DNA of 64,000 nucleotides from Cutibacterium equinum (GCF_028021195.1 NZ_CP115668.1:1674001-1738000), one strand, 5' to 3'; counted from the first letter of the stretch, positions 1 to 9,405 are shown. Program-made: numbers and translations. The notes: a model not told the origin generated them from the letters alone.

Positions 1-406
1 CAGCAGGGGTCGAGGTCTGCGACAACGTCTCGACGGACGTACCGACCTGCACCTTGCCACTCAGGGAGCCAGCCGAGAGTGTGGCCTTCCCCTGCGACGG
101 AGGACAGAGGAGAGTCCGCCCGGACGACACGAGCTGGGCCGCCGGAGCCGTCCGCTGGGACTGCGGGATGGCCGTGGTGGCCAACGACAGTGCCACCGAG
201 GCCACGGCCAGGCTCACCGCCCAGACCGGCCCCTTCCAGCGGGGCCCCTTCGTATCGCCGGCATCCTCGACATCCACCCCTCGTCGAGCAGCCCCAGCCT
301 CGGCATCCACCCCTCGTCGAGCAGCCCCGGCTTCGGCCGGCTCGGCCTCAAGGATCTCCTCGGAATCCTCGTCAACGGAAAGGGCGCGGCGTGGACGGTC
401 GCTCAT
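1..406 (-). CDS. DUF5719-like membrane-anchored protein, 3' end outside window
   Basis: Only the first 135 codons are in the window. Translation from the ATG at 406 gives an acidic and Arg-rich cytoplasmic head with two copies of an 11-residue repeat (AGAARRGVD + 2), one transmembrane helix at about residues 55-75, and an external part beginning RTLLCPPSQGKATLSAG. The early Cys-Pro-Pro after a single anchor and the position just downstream of the large glycosyltransferase resemble actinobacterial DUF5719 proteins, of unknown function. The ATG overlaps the upstream stop (ATGA), and AGGAGG lies a few bases before it, so the two genes are probably translationally coupled. The family call is from memory of the neighbourhood. 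Confidence 0.6.
   Translation of the reverse strand, partial: MSDRPRRALSVDEDSEEILEAEPAEAGAARRGVDAEAGAARRGVDVEDAGDTKGPRWKGPVWAVSLAVASVALSLATTAIPQSQRTAPAAQLVSSGRTLLCPPSQGKATLSAGSLSGKVQVGTSVETLSQTSTPA
271..336. repeat. Two tandem copies of a 33-bp coding repeat
   Basis: Units start at 271 and 304 and are nearly identical. They keep frame and encode the duplicated 11-residue segment in the cytoplasmic head of the DUF5719-like protein. Copy number could vary between strains. Confidence 0.8.
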
Positions 407-3400
407 GATTCCTCCTGACGACGGCTACGGCGCCCCCTACGGCCCCGAGCCGGGACGGACCGACGGGCAGAGACGCGGTGACGCTGAGGGGCCTGGGGGC
501 CGGCGATCACCATCAACACAACCACAGCCCCCACCTCAATCGCGCAGGCCCAGCCCTGGGTGGGCATCGACCAGGTCAACTCACCCCGAGCCGAGCCGAC
601 CTGATAGGACTCCCCCACCCCTTGGTGGGAAGCCCGGGCGAGCTGTGTGCCACCCACCTCAACCTTCCAGCGATCGTCACGGGGTTCCAGGATCGTCACG
701 GTGCCCGACGTGGTGACCTTCCCGACGACCGGCTTGTGGTCGCTCCCGGATGCACTGACCACAGCCCTGGACGGCTGCCCCTCCACCGTCCAGACAGTCG
801 TCGTCGGGTCAGTGTTGGCCGCTGTCAGACCAGCCGCATTGCCCACCTGGGCCACGACGTCGGCTCCTGCCCCTCGCAGCCACAGATGGCCGATGCCCAA
901 CGCGGACAGTTGGCTCGCGAGGTCGTCAGGGACCGCACCAGTCGCCACGGCCATGGCAAGGTCAGCAGCCTCGTTGGCGATACGACTGTCCGAGGAGATG
1001 GCGGGGCGCTCCCCACTACCCCAGCTCGGGTTCTCGGCGTCAACGAGGTTCCTGCGGGCGTCACTGCCATGCACAGTCACCATAAGGGTGCGAGTCTGGC
1101 GCGGCGAACCCTCCACCGCAGTGACATAGGCCGGACGCATCTGGTCAGTGGTGGACATCGGGCCACGAGCGCCACCGATCAACCACCACACGCCACCTGC
1201 GGCCACAGACACCGCCATCACCCAGGGCAACCACTGGCTGCCCAGACCGACGAGAAGCTCCGCCAGGGTCGGAGATTCGCCAGCGCGATGGTGATCGACC
1301 TCAGCCCCCTTGAGCAGGACCGATCGGCGTGCCGCCGCGATGAGCATGAGCAGGGCTCCGACACCGACGAGCTGCCACGGCTCGATGGCCGGATGCACCT
1401 GCACTCCCCACACCTCAACGAGGATGCGCGAGCCGATACCGGCTGCGACCAGGCACACCAGATGGACGGCGATGAGGGCCAGCACCCGGCCTCTCGGATG
1501 CCCGGTGGAGGCCGACCGGTCGATGACGAGACGCCACACCGCCCACAAAGCGGCGATCCACAACGGGACCATCGCGGTCAAGGCGAACGCCGTCGGGGCG
1601 GTGCCCGGGACGATGGATCGTCCGACCAACAACCACAGCCCGGCCCGAGTCTCGACGGCGGGGCTCAGCAGCGGTTCGGCTCCCGTCACCATCCGCGCGG
1701 GCTCGCTGACCAGCCGTGGAATCCACGGCGAGATGACCATCAGCGGGCCGACGGCGACGATGGCCGCCAGCAGGCGACGGTGCGGCCGAGTCATGAGGAC
1801 GACGAGAGCCACCGTCAGCGGGTACAGCCACAACACCGGAACCATGCTGATCGCCAAGGCTGACCACAAGGCCAGGCCACCAGCCGAAGAGACGGCCCCG
1901 ACCTGGCGATGACCGATTCCGGCAGCACGCAACTCGGCGACGTCAGCAGGTTCACGGTCCACCAGACGCCAGGTGTGCAATGCCATGTGTGGAAGGATGA
2001 CGCCCAACACCAGGGCCGTCACCGAGCCGCGGGCCAGGCCCCCGGTGAGAATCGGCAGCAGCGCCCAGAAGCTGGACAGCAACACGGTCGTCACGCCGAC
2101 TCCCATGACGTGACGGAAAAGACGATGTGCCGAGAGCGCGGCCAACAACGGTGCAACGACCACAAGGATGCGGACGAGGATCTCCGGCTCTCCCATCGTC
2201 AGGACCGAGCCGAAGGCCGGCCAGGCAAGCCACGGAGCATTAGCCCCCTCCAGCCCCGGCACGGCGACGAGCCAGCGGTGCCACGCGCCGGACAGCCCGT
2301 GGGGAGCCGGAGCCAGCCACGTCGAGGTCACACTGCCCGACCCATACAAGCCACGACAGGCGATGAGCCCGCACAGCACCATGAGGCTGACCATGACCGG
2401 GTGCGGGTTGACGACGACGCGATGATCACGGGCGGTGAAATCGTCCCCGGTGAGATCGTCGATCGTCGTCGTGTCCTCGTTGCGCCACGGATGCATCCGG
2501 TCGGAGAGGTCCCCGACGTGCCGATCGACGGCTCGGGCCCACACACTGCGTCGGGTGGGCAGCAGAAGAGCGGTGTTCTCCAGGTCGTCGGGGTCGCACT
2601 GGGCGTGGAAATCCTGAAGCCGCTGTGCCATCTCGCGGGTGAGCCCACGGGTCTTCCACAGTTGCCAACCGGCTCGCCACTCGTCGGCGGCACGGGAAGG
2701 AGCCTTGCCGACCAGCAGCACGATGAACCTCCACACACTGGCCAGCAACAAGGAGAAACTGGCGCGGGTGGGATGACCGGAGCGGGCCGCCACCATGCGC
2801 ATACCGGCGAGACGGTCGGTGACGTCGGGACGAGGGGCCAGGTTCGACTCGCGTTGCCATCCTCGACCAGCCTGACGATGGTGGATGGTGCACGTCGGCG
2901 CAGTGCGCACCACCATGCCTGCCTCATTGGCACGCCAACCGAAGTCGACGCCGTCGCGGAAGAGAGGAAGAGCGGGATCACATCCACCCAGACGGCGCCA
3001 CGCCTCCACCCGAACGAACATTCCAGCCGTCGATCCGCCCAGGACACGGCTGGGATCGGCCTGCTTCTGGTCAATGTCACCACGGTCGATGACGGGGAGA
3101 ATACGAGTACCGCCCGTACTGACACTCTGGCCCTGCTCGTCAATGAACTCGGGGTAATTGTGGCGTGCCGGCTTGAGGAGAGTCGGGTAGAGCACGTCGG
3201 GGTGAGGCTTGCGCGACGCCTCGTGGAGCAGCGAAGTCAAGGAGTCTCGACGGACCTCGACGTCGTCATGGAGGATCCACATGTGGGTGATGTCGTCAGG
3301 AAGACGATCAAGGGCGAGGCTGATGCCCTGGCCAGGTGTGGTCTGGGCACTGGCCGTCACACACTCTTCCAACAACCCCTCTCCGACAGCCTCGTCCAGC

Positions 3401-3744
3401 AACCTGGCTGACTCGTCGGTGGAACCCAGGTCAACCGCGATCTGGACCGCAGCCCTCTCGTCACTGCGACGCAGGGCATTGAGGGTCCGGGGCAACCAGT
3501 CGGCGGCCTGGTGAACGAGCAAAATGACGGCGACCTCGTCAGCGGTGATGTCCGGGACGGCGGGTTTGGAGTGCTCATGGGCCCACGCCCACTCCTGCGG
3601 ATCGGCGCGCATCGACGGGATGACGGGAATCGTCCAGTCCGTGAGCCCATCGGCTGTGCGTGGAGCGTCACCACGGTCAAACCGAGAACCCTCGTGGGGG
3701 TCGGTCTGCGCAGAGTACTTCTCGTCACTCACCTGGTAGGTCAC
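403..3744 (-). CDS. Large membrane glycosyltransferase (GT2 domain plus multi-spanning C-terminal half)
   Basis: This 1113-residue protein begins with a GT2 fold (about 68-300): AVILLVHQAADWLPRTL, then the nucleotide-sugar/metal motif LHDDVE near residues 159-163, then DGVDFGWR. From about residue 450 there are many hydrophobic helices, a roughly 170-residue soluble domain, a final helix and a very basic tail. It probably transfers a sugar from a nucleotide donor to a cell-envelope polymer at the membrane. It sits directly downstream of whiB, a typical actinobacterial arrangement. The GTG at 3744 is the longest start; GTG 3732 is also possible and neither has a clear ribosome-binding site. 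Substrate unknown. Confidence 0.85.
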   Translation of the reverse strand: MTYQVSDEKYSAQTDPHEGSRFDRGDAPRTADGLTDWTIPVIPSMRADPQEWAWAHEHSKPAVPDITADEVAVILLVHQAADWLPRTLNALRRSDERAAVQIAVDLGSTDESARLLDEAVGEGLLEECVTASAQTTPGQGISLALDRLPDDITHMWILHDDVEVRRDSLTSLLHEASRKPHPDVLYPTLLKPARHNYPEFIDEQGQSVSTGGTRILPVIDRGDIDQKQADPSRVLGGSTAGMFVRVEAWRRLGGCDPALPLFRDGVDFGWRANEAGMVVRTAPTCTIHHRQAGRGWQRESNLAPRPDVTDRLAGMRMVAARSGHPTRASFSLLLASVWRFIVLLVGKAPSRAADEWRAGWQLWKTRGLTREMAQRLQDFHAQCDPDDLENTALLLPTRRSVWARAVDRHVGDLSDRMHPWRNEDTTTIDDLTGDDFTARDHRVVVNPHPVMVSLMVLCGLIACRGLYGSGSVTSTWLAPAPHGLSGAWHRWLVAVPGLEGANAPWLAWPAFGSVLTMGEPEILVRILVVVAPLLAALSAHRLFRHVMGVGVTTVLLSSFWALLPILTGGLARGSVTALVLGVILPHMALHTWRLVDREPADVAELRAAGIGHRQVGAVSSAGGLALWSALAISMVPVLWLYPLTVALVVLMTRPHRRLLAAIVAVGPLMVISPWIPRLVSEPARMVTGAEPLLSPAVETRAGLWLLVGRSIVPGTAPTAFALTAMVPLWIAALWAVWRLVIDRSASTGHPRGRVLALIAVHLVCLVAAGIGSRILVEVWGVQVHPAIEPWQLVGVGALLMLIAAARRSVLLKGAEVDHHRAGESPTLAELLVGLGSQWLPWVMAVSVAAGGVWWLIGGARGPMSTTDQMRPAYVTAVEGSPRQTRTLMVTVHGSDARRNLVDAENPSWGSGERPAISSDSRIANEAADLAMAVATGAVPDDLASQLSALGIGHLWLRGAGADVVAQVGNAAGLTAANTDPTTTVWTVEGQPSRAVVSASGSDHKPVVGKVTTSGTVTILEPRDDRWKVEVGGTQLARASHQGVGESYQVGSARGELTWSMPTQGWACAIEVGAVVVLMVIAGPQAPQRHRVSARRSVPARGRRGRRSRRQEES

Positions 3745-3888
3745 CTATTCGTCGACGTCATGGGGCTCAGCGGCACGTCACATGTCCGCGACTGATCATC
3801 GCACGGACCAGTCACGCCGACGGCAGCTGCGGTTGGACAGGCCATCCTATCGGGCCGCCATCCCTGCCGCAGCCTGACGGTGATGTGA

Positions 3889-4146
3889 TCAGGCCCGCTT
3901 GCGAAGTCGACGCCTCTCCATCTCAGACAACCCGCCCCAGATTCCGAATCTCTCGTCGTTCTCGAGAGCGTACTCCAAGCACTCCTGGCGCACCTCGCAG
4001 GACTCGCAGATGCGCTTGGCCTCACGGGTGGATCCACCCTTTTCCGGGAAGAATGCCTCCGGATCGGTCTGGGCACACAAGGCCTTGTCGTGCCACTGCG
4101 GCTCGTCGTCACCGCCTCCGGCAAGCACAGTCAGAATCTCGTCCAT
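3889..4146 (-). CDS. whiB2: WhiB-family iron-sulfur transcriptional regulator (WhiB2/WhmD type)
   Basis: This 85-residue protein has all four cluster-binding cysteines (C24, C47, C50, C56; pattern C-x22-C-x2-C-x5-C), the GIWGG turn at about 68-72 and a basic C-terminal tail (ERRRLRKRA) for DNA or sigma-factor contact. WhiB proteins bind a 4Fe-4S cluster and act with the principal sigma factor; the WhiB2/WhmD branch is linked to septation and cell division. The ATG at 4146 has GAGGAG about eight bases upstream. Assignment to WhiB2 rests on small size and on manC, TIGR03089 and cpsA being close by, as around Mycobacterium whiB2. Confidence 0.9.
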   Translation of the reverse strand: MDEILTVLAGGGDDEPQWHDKALCAQTDPEAFFPEKGGSTREAKRICESCEVRQECLEYALENDERFGIWGGLSEMERRRLRKRA

Positions 4147-4297
4147 GGGGGGGAAGCTCCTCGAGATCAGACGCGGCGAGTTCCGCGCCGATGTAAAAAC
4201 TACACGGGTGGGATTCATTGCGAAACCCCGTCTCGAAAAACCCCACAACTATCGGCGTGTCGCACCGGGAAGTCACGGCGGACGTTCGACGCGCCCC

Positions 4298-5059
4298 TCA
4301 GCGCCAGTCGCCCTCGGGTGACCATTGGTGGCCGCCTCCAGGCTGCTGAGACGTCGAATCGCTCGACCACTTCTGAGCGTTCCCGGTCTGTGCAGGATCC
4401 CATGCCGAGGCGCTGGCTCCACTCGCCGCATCACCGGCCCTCGTCCAGACAGCACCGACCCCCTCGGGCCAGGCGACCTCCTCCTGCGCTGGGGTATCAG
4501 GCTCCCGAGTGGCCACAACCTCTCCTGCGCCGTCCCGGGTCGAGCCCTCCAGCTCGCGGCCCTCCTCGGCCTCCTCGGCATCGTCAGAACTGGCCGCATC
4601 GTCGCATCTGGCTGCATCCTCAGAGGTCACGGCCTCGGGCCGCGTCAACACCAGCAACACCCAGGCAGCAAGGACCTTGACGGCAATGGCCAAGAGGTCA
4701 CCGATCAGCCCCAGGGAGGCACCCAGAACTCCCCCAGGACCATGAATGGTGGCCAGCAGGGCAAGGACGAAGTCACACCCGGCAGCGACGGCCACGATGA
4801 GGGCAGACACCTTCCCGAGCACTTCGGCATGAGGAGTTGCCGGACGAATCAACCGGCACACCAGGACTGCGGCCAGCAGCAACAGGATCATGCCGATGCC
4901 CAGCGAGCTCCCCGACAGACTGCGAGCCATGCCGAAAACACCGCTGTGGTCGTGGGTCATCATCGTGACGACCCGCACCAGGAAGGCTACGAGAAAACCG
5001 AGGCTGACGGCGATGACGGTCCATGCGATGGGCTCACGGAGTTCTCGGGCGTTCTTCAC
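4298..5059 (-). CDS. Four-helix membrane protein with long acidic C-terminal tail, function unknown
   Basis: 253 residues. Four hydrophobic helices lie at about 11-33, 51-69, 83-103 and 110-138, followed by a cytoplasmic tail rich in Asp/Glu, Ser and Gly that looks disordered. The ATG overlaps the stop of manC (ATGA), so it is translationally coupled to mannose-1-phosphate guanylyltransferase and probably shares its envelope-polysaccharide role. No catalytic motif seen and no family recognised. Confidence 0.7.
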   Translation of the reverse strand: MKNARELREPIAWTVIAVSLGFLVAFLVRVVTMMTHDHSGVFGMARSLSGSSLGIGMILLLLAAVLVCRLIRPATPHAEVLGKVSALIVAVAAGCDFVLALLATIHGPGGVLGASLGLIGDLLAIAVKVLAAWVLLVLTRPEAVTSEDAARCDDAASSDDAEEAEEGRELEGSTRDGAGEVVATREPDTPAQEEVAWPEGVGAVWTRAGDAASGASASAWDPAQTGNAQKWSSDSTSQQPGGGHQWSPEGDWR

Positions 5060-6132
5060 GCGAACCGTCCTCCCGCCCGGGCGGCCACCTCCGCCACCAG
5101 GGCCTTGACCTGCTGGGACTGGGACAGTGGCACCACCAAGGTGGCACGGTCAGTGGTCACCACGGCCATGTTGCGCAGACCTGTCACAGCCAGCACGGCG
5201 TCGGAACGGTCGTTGATGAGCAGGTTCCCGCTCGAGTCAAGGGCGACAGCCAGACCCTTCACATGGTTGCCCTCATCGTCATCAAGCAGATGGGGGGCCA
5301 AGGCCTCGTAGGAGCCGACGTCGTACCACTGGATCTCCAGCGGAATCGCAGCCACGTGCACTCCGTATCCGCCGTGGGAGGCCGGTTCCATCACCGCGAT
5401 GTCGACCGAGACCTTCTCCATGAGCGGGTACACCTCGTCAATCCGGGACGGATCGGCGACGAGCTGGTCAACCTGGTGGCGGGTCTCAGGCTTGAGTTGG
5501 GCCAGACAGTCAAGCAGGGTCGACGCCCTCCAGACGAACATGCCGGAGTTCCACCAGTACTCGCCCGAATCAAAGTATTGCCGGGCAACCTCCGGGCTGG
5601 GCTTCTCGACGAACTCGAGCACCTCGTGGGCATGAGGATCCGACTCCAGCGGGCCACCACGGTGAAGGTACCCAAAACCGGTGTTCGGCTCGGTGGGAAC
5701 GACGCCAAAGGTCACCAGGGCCCCCGGATCGGCCGTAGCGAGATCGAACCCGTGTTGCAAGGCGGCACGGAAGTCGTCAACAGGACGAATGATGTGGTCG
5801 GCGGTGACGACAGCCATGACACCATCAGGATCGCGGTCAGCGATGATGCCAGCCGGCCATGCCACGGCATTGAGGGAGTCACGCCCGACCGGTTCACCGA
5901 GGATGTTCTCCCCCGGAATCTCCGGCAACAGCCTGGCCACGGTGTCGGCGTACGCGGCTCCGGTACACACCACGATGTTGGAGTCCGGGACAAGACCGGC
6001 CACTCGCTCATAGGCCATCCGCAGCAGGCTCATCCCGTCGATGAGTTCCAACAGCTGCTTGGGCTCTCCCTGATGAGACAACGGCCACAGGCGCGTACCG
6101 GATCCACCGGCGAGGATGAGGACGTGTTGCAT
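5056..6132 (-). CDS. manC: Mannose-1-phosphate guanylyltransferase
   Basis: 358 residues. The N-terminus carries the nucleotidyltransferase signature ILAGGSGTRLWPLS (5-18), followed by the FVEKP motif at about residue 166 and a left-handed beta-helix-like C-terminus. It makes GDP-mannose from mannose-1-phosphate and GTP for mannosylated lipids and wall glycans. The start at 6132 places the signature at the extreme N-terminus as in the family; the longer open frame to 6243 has no family support. TACGCT lies six bases before the ATG, so the transcript may be leaderless. It diverges from the TIGR03089 gene and is coupled to the membrane protein downstream. Confidence 0.93.
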   Translation of the reverse strand: MQHVLILAGGSGTRLWPLSHQGEPKQLLELIDGMSLLRMAYERVAGLVPDSNIVVCTGAAYADTVARLLPEIPGENILGEPVGRDSLNAVAWPAGIIADRDPDGVMAVVTADHIIRPVDDFRAALQHGFDLATADPGALVTFGVVPTEPNTGFGYLHRGGPLESDPHAHEVLEFVEKPSPEVARQYFDSGEYWWNSGMFVWRASTLLDCLAQLKPETRHQVDQLVADPSRIDEVYPLMEKVSVDIAVMEPASHGGYGVHVAAIPLEIQWYDVGSYEALAPHLLDDDEGNHVKGLAVALDSSGNLLINDRSDAVLAVTGLRNMAVVTTDRATLVVPLSQSQQVKALVAEVAARAGGRFA

Positions 6133-6138
6133 GCTGAC

Positions 6139-6144
6139 AGCGTA
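6139..6144 (-). promoter_or_regulatory. Candidate -10 (TACGCT) for leaderless manC
   Basis: TANNNT hexamer six bases before the manC ATG; no ribosome-binding site is present. Confidence 0.55.
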
Positions 6145-6208
6145 TCCGGTCACACCGACGCAAACACCGTCGGCGCACCAGCGCGTTTCATCCTTCACAA
6201 TGGTTGGC

Positions 6209-6931
6209 ATGGTTTCCCTGAGTCGACCGACCGCCGTCCACAACTCCGACCCGTTGACTGCCCTGTGGAGCCGCAGTCAGGAGGCCGGTGCGCTACCAAT
6301 TCTGACCTGGTACGACGGCGCAGATCGCAGCGAATTGTCCGCCCGCACTCTCGTGACGTGGGTGACCAAGTCAGTTCACCTGCTCGACTCCGAGGGGATC
6401 ACTGCAGGAGACGTCGCACGGCTGTCGGTCCTTGCACAGCGTCCCGGCCACTGGACCAGCAGCGTGTGGCTGCTGGCCTCCTGGTGGGCCGGTCTGCAAG
6501 TCGATCTCACCGGGCAGGTCGAGGCAGCCGTGGAAGTCATCGGCCCTGACGCCAACCCCATCGACTCCCCCGAGGTCCTCGTCCAGTGCAGCCTCACCCC
6601 GCTGGCAACCCCGTGCAAGAACCTCATTGCGGGAGGTATTGACAACGCTGACGTGCTGGCTGGCCCCGATGACCTCGTTCCGCCGCGACCTGCCGCTGCC
6701 GGGGCGGTGTGGCTCCGGGGACGCCAGGAATGGACCGGCCAGCAGCTCTGCGACGTCGTGCCATTGAACCGGCCGGTGCTGCTGTCCCCAGAGCGAATCC
6801 GTGTGGGCGGTGGGGAGCTTGTCGCCACGACGCTCGTCAGCTGCCTGCTCGGCGGTGGGTCACTCGTGGCGGTCGAATCGGCCGAGGATGTCGCCGCCCT
6901 CGCCACCCAGGAGGGGGCCGTCGAGGTGTGA
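6209..6931 (+). CDS. TIGR03089-family protein
   Basis: 240 residues. It begins with a segment resembling the start of AMP-binding enzymes (LTWYDGADRSELSARTL, GITAGDVARL) but is far too short to be a ligase and lacks the adenylation core. This is the pattern of TIGR03089, an actinobacterial family of unknown function found beside cpsA and manC in mycobacteria. ATG 6200 in the same frame is an alternative start; neither has a ribosome-binding site. Confidence 0.8.
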   Translation: MVSLSRPTAVHNSDPLTALWSRSQEAGALPILTWYDGADRSELSARTLVTWVTKSVHLLDSEGITAGDVARLSVLAQRPGHWTSSVWLLASWWAGLQVDLTGQVEAAVEVIGPDANPIDSPEVLVQCSLTPLATPCKNLIAGGIDNADVLAGPDDLVPPRPAAAGAVWLRGRQEWTGQQLCDVVPLNRPVLLSPERIRVGGGELVATTLVSCLLGGGSLVAVESAEDVAALATQEGAVEV

Positions 6932-6933
6932 GG

Positions 6934-7968
6934 TCAGTCCTCGGAACGCTCACCGAGACCGACGAGGAATCCGGCCCCCCAGCTCATGTGCATCACGGCC
7001 AGCACCAGCGGCAGACGGGCCCGCACGCCGGGATCCATCTCGCGTTTCATCGCCGCCGACCCCAGTCCGATGATGCCGGCATAGCCCAGCGGGGCCGCCC
7101 ATCCGATGAGAGGCCAACGCTTCAGCCACGGCTTGCCCTGGGCCGCCCTGACAATTCCGACGATCCCGAATGCTGTTCCCGTCACGATCCCGGTGACGGC
7201 AATGGGGGCAGCCAGGTAGCGCAGGCTCACCGAGTCGTGATGACGACGCATGACCTCACGACGCCACTTGCCGGTACGGAAGAACTGCTTGGCCAACGCC
7301 GTCACGGTGGAACGGGGTCGGTAGGTCACCCGAAGATTGGGGCTGAACCACACTTGTCGCCCGGACTGGCGCAGCCGGTAATTGAGCTCCCAGTCCTGAG
7401 CACGATCGAATTCGGGGCAGAAGCCGCCGACGGCCTCAAGGTCCGCCTTGCGGAACACCCCGAGGAACACCGTCTCGGCTGGCCCTTCAGGGGCATCGCC
7501 CTGATGGAAAGCGCTACTGCCCAGACCAAGCTTCGAGGTGTAGGCGACGGCGACAGCCTGCTCGAAGGGGGTACGGCCCTTGGCGTCCATGATCCCACCG
7601 ACATTGGCCGCCCCCGTTCTCTCCAACAGTTCGACAGCCGTTGTGATGTATTCCGGGCCAAGCTCACCGTGAGCGTCGACGCGCACGATGATGTCGTAGC
7701 GAGATGCGGCCACACCGAGGTTGAGGGCCTTGGGGGTGGTGCCGTCGGGATTGTCGATGACACGAATGTGCTCGTGGCGATCCGCCAGCTCCTGGGCGAT
7801 CTGAGCGGTGCGGTCGGTGCTGGGAGCAATCACGAGGATGATCTCCATCGGCCCTGGGTAGCCCTGGTTGAGCACGCCGTCGACCGATGCCTCGAGATAC
7901 CGTTCCTCGTTCTTCACCGGTATGACGACACTGACCGGGGGAGCGAGGTATGACGACATGGAGGCCAT
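6934..7968 (-). CDS. GT2 glycosyltransferase, succinoglycan/ExoA-like
   Basis: About 344 residues. The GT2 domain runs from VSVVIPVKNEERYLE through VRVDAHGEL (the DxD-like metal motif), FLGVFRKADLEAVGGF and the acceptor motif QDWELNYRLRQSG. Two or three hydrophobic segments at the C-terminus suggest membrane association. It probably adds a sugar in exopolysaccharide or wall-glycan synthesis, consistent with ManC and the LCP protein nearby. Starts ATG 7968 and ATG 7959 are both plausible and lack a strong ribosome-binding site. It is convergent with the TIGR03089 gene, with two bases between. Confidence 0.87.
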   Translation of the reverse strand: MASMSSYLAPPVSVVIPVKNEERYLEASVDGVLNQGYPGPMEIILVIAPSTDRTAQIAQELADRHEHIRVIDNPDGTTPKALNLGVAASRYDIIVRVDAHGELGPEYITTAVELLERTGAANVGGIMDAKGRTPFEQAVAVAYTSKLGLGSSAFHQGDAPEGPAETVFLGVFRKADLEAVGGFCPEFDRAQDWELNYRLRQSGRQVWFSPNLRVTYRPRSTVTALAKQFFRTGKWRREVMRRHHDSVSLRYLAAPIAVTGIVTGTAFGIVGIVRAAQGKPWLKRWPLIGWAAPLGYAGIIGLGSAAMKREMDPGVRARLPLVLAVMHMSWGAGFLVGLGERSED

Positions 7969-8052
7969 TGTGCCAGTTCGACAAGGACTGTGAATCCGGC
8001 GGCACACGGGACTCGCCCAAGAAAGCTCACGAATCTGGGGTTGACCTGCGGC

Positions 8053-8058
8053 TACCGT
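8053..8058 (+). promoter_or_regulatory. Candidate -10 (TACCGT) for leaderless LCP gene
   Basis: TANNNT hexamer seven bases before ATG 8066. Confidence 0.5.
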
Positions 8059-8065
8059 AGAACCC

Positions 8066-9352
8066 ATGCCTCATCGAGACACTGGGCGCGATCCCCGCGA
8101 CAAGCGATCTCCTCAGTCCGACCTGGACTGGCTGTACGGAGTTGACGACACCGACGCCACCCGTATTGATCCGATACATGCACCTCGGGAGGAATCGGGC
8201 CGATCCCACGGTGGTCGCCGTCAACAGCCCCGACCCGATGCTGGCCGATCCGCGCGCCCGTACCCACAATCGGGGTCGTCCCGACGTCCCGCTGATGATG
8301 TGTACCGCTCTGGCGGCCGACCAGCCCGCCGACCCCCACGTCAGACCCCTCCGCCTCCTCGCCCGCGACAGCCTGCGAGTCGCCCCACACCACGCCCCCG
8401 CAAACGTCGGCACCCCGTCAAAGTCATCATGGCGCTGTTGGTGGCCTGGCTGGTGTGGCTTGTCGCCGTGCCGTCCTACGCGTTGAGTCGCATCGCAACT
8501 GTCGACGCCACCCCAGATGGTCCGCGAGGTGCCAGCCATCCCGGAACCCTGGTACTCCTCGTCGGCACCGATGAGAGGCAAAACCTCACGACACAGCAGC
8601 AGAAGGAGCTGGGTACCGGCACCGAGAGCGGTCTACGCACCGACACCATGCTGCTGCTCTACATGCCGCCGCACGGAAAGAACGTCCTCATCGCCCTGCC
8701 GCGCGACTCGTACCTGCCCATCCCCGGACACCACAAGAACAAGCTCAACGCCGCCTACTCGATCGGGGGCGCCAAACTACTCGTCCAGAGCATCGAAAAG
8801 GCCACTGACCTGCGTATCGACGGCTACGTCGAGACGGGTTTCGGTGGCTTCGTCGAGGCGGTTGACGCGGTCGGAGGAGTCGAGGTGACCCTCGACAAGC
8901 CGATGGTCGACAAGGATTCCCACACCAACCTTCCTGCCGGCACCCAGACCCTCGACGGGGTTCAAGCCCTGGGATATGTCCGCATGCGCAAGGCTGATCC
9001 GGAAGGCGACCTGGGGCGCGTCAAGAGACAACAGCAGGTGGCTTCCCAAGTCGCGAAGAAGGCACTCAGCCCGTGGACCTTCATCAACCCGGTGCGCTAC
9101 TGGAACCTCAACATGGCGGCATCGAATGCGGTGAAACTCGGCTCCGACACATCGACCTGGACCGCCATCAAGACCGCTCGGGGGCTCATGAAGGTTTCCG
9201 GCGACGACGGCATCAAGATGACGGTCCCGGTGTCGACGGCCTCAGCCTCCACCTCGGCAGGCTCCTCGGTGCTGTGGAATGACAAGAAGGCCACCCAACT
9301 GTGGGACGAGCTGCGCAGCGGTGACACCTCGCGGGTGAGCGAACTGGCCTGA
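8066..9352 (+). CDS. LytR-CpsA-Psr (LCP) family wall-polymer ligase
   Basis: 428 residues: a 118-residue Pro/Arg-rich cytoplasmic tail, one transmembrane helix (about 119-139), then the extracellular LCP domain (about 162-340). Conserved elements include VGTDER, SGLRTDTMLLLYM, IALPRDSYLPIPG, a KLNAAYS segment and a GDLGRVKRQQQV motif with the lipid-phosphate-contacting arginines. LCP enzymes move glycopolymers from a polyprenyl-phosphate carrier to peptidoglycan. The neighbouring glycosyltransferases and ManC suggest an envelope glycan as substrate. TACCGT seven bases before the ATG suggests a leaderless message. Confidence 0.93.
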   Translation: MPHRDTGRDPRDKRSPQSDLDWLYGVDDTDATRIDPIHAPREESGRSHGGRRQQPRPDAGRSARPYPQSGSSRRPADDVYRSGGRPARRPPRQTPPPPRPRQPASRPTPRPRKRRHPVKVIMALLVAWLVWLVAVPSYALSRIATVDATPDGPRGASHPGTLVLLVGTDERQNLTTQQQKELGTGTESGLRTDTMLLLYMPPHGKNVLIALPRDSYLPIPGHHKNKLNAAYSIGGAKLLVQSIEKATDLRIDGYVETGFGGFVEAVDAVGGVEVTLDKPMVDKDSHTNLPAGTQTLDGVQALGYVRMRKADPEGDLGRVKRQQQVASQVAKKALSPWTFINPVRYWNLNMAASNAVKLGSDTSTWTAIKTARGLMKVSGDDGIKMTVPVSTASASTSAGSSVLWNDKKATQLWDELRSGDTSRVSELA

Positions 9353-9376
9353 CCCGACGCCCTTTTTGGCCCAGGA

Positions 9377-9390
9377 TGTACACGCTTACA
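9377..9390. promoter_or_regulatory. LacI-family-type operator before the beta-galactosidase gene
   Basis: TGTACACGCTTACA has matching TGTA/TACA ends, a central CG and a perfect CGCTTACA half-site, close to TGTAAGCGCTTACA-type operators of LacI/GalR regulators. It lies 15-38 bases before the possible starts, where a repressor would block initiation. No lacI gene is nearby. Confidence 0.5.
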
Positions 9391-9405
9391 TCATGAGGCT
9401 CTAAG

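Noticed and set aside
478-1863. Long plus-strand open frame antisense to the large glycosyltransferase
   Set aside because: His/Arg/Gln-rich composition with no domain; a GC-driven shadow of the real minus-strand gene. The same holds for 1909-3411.
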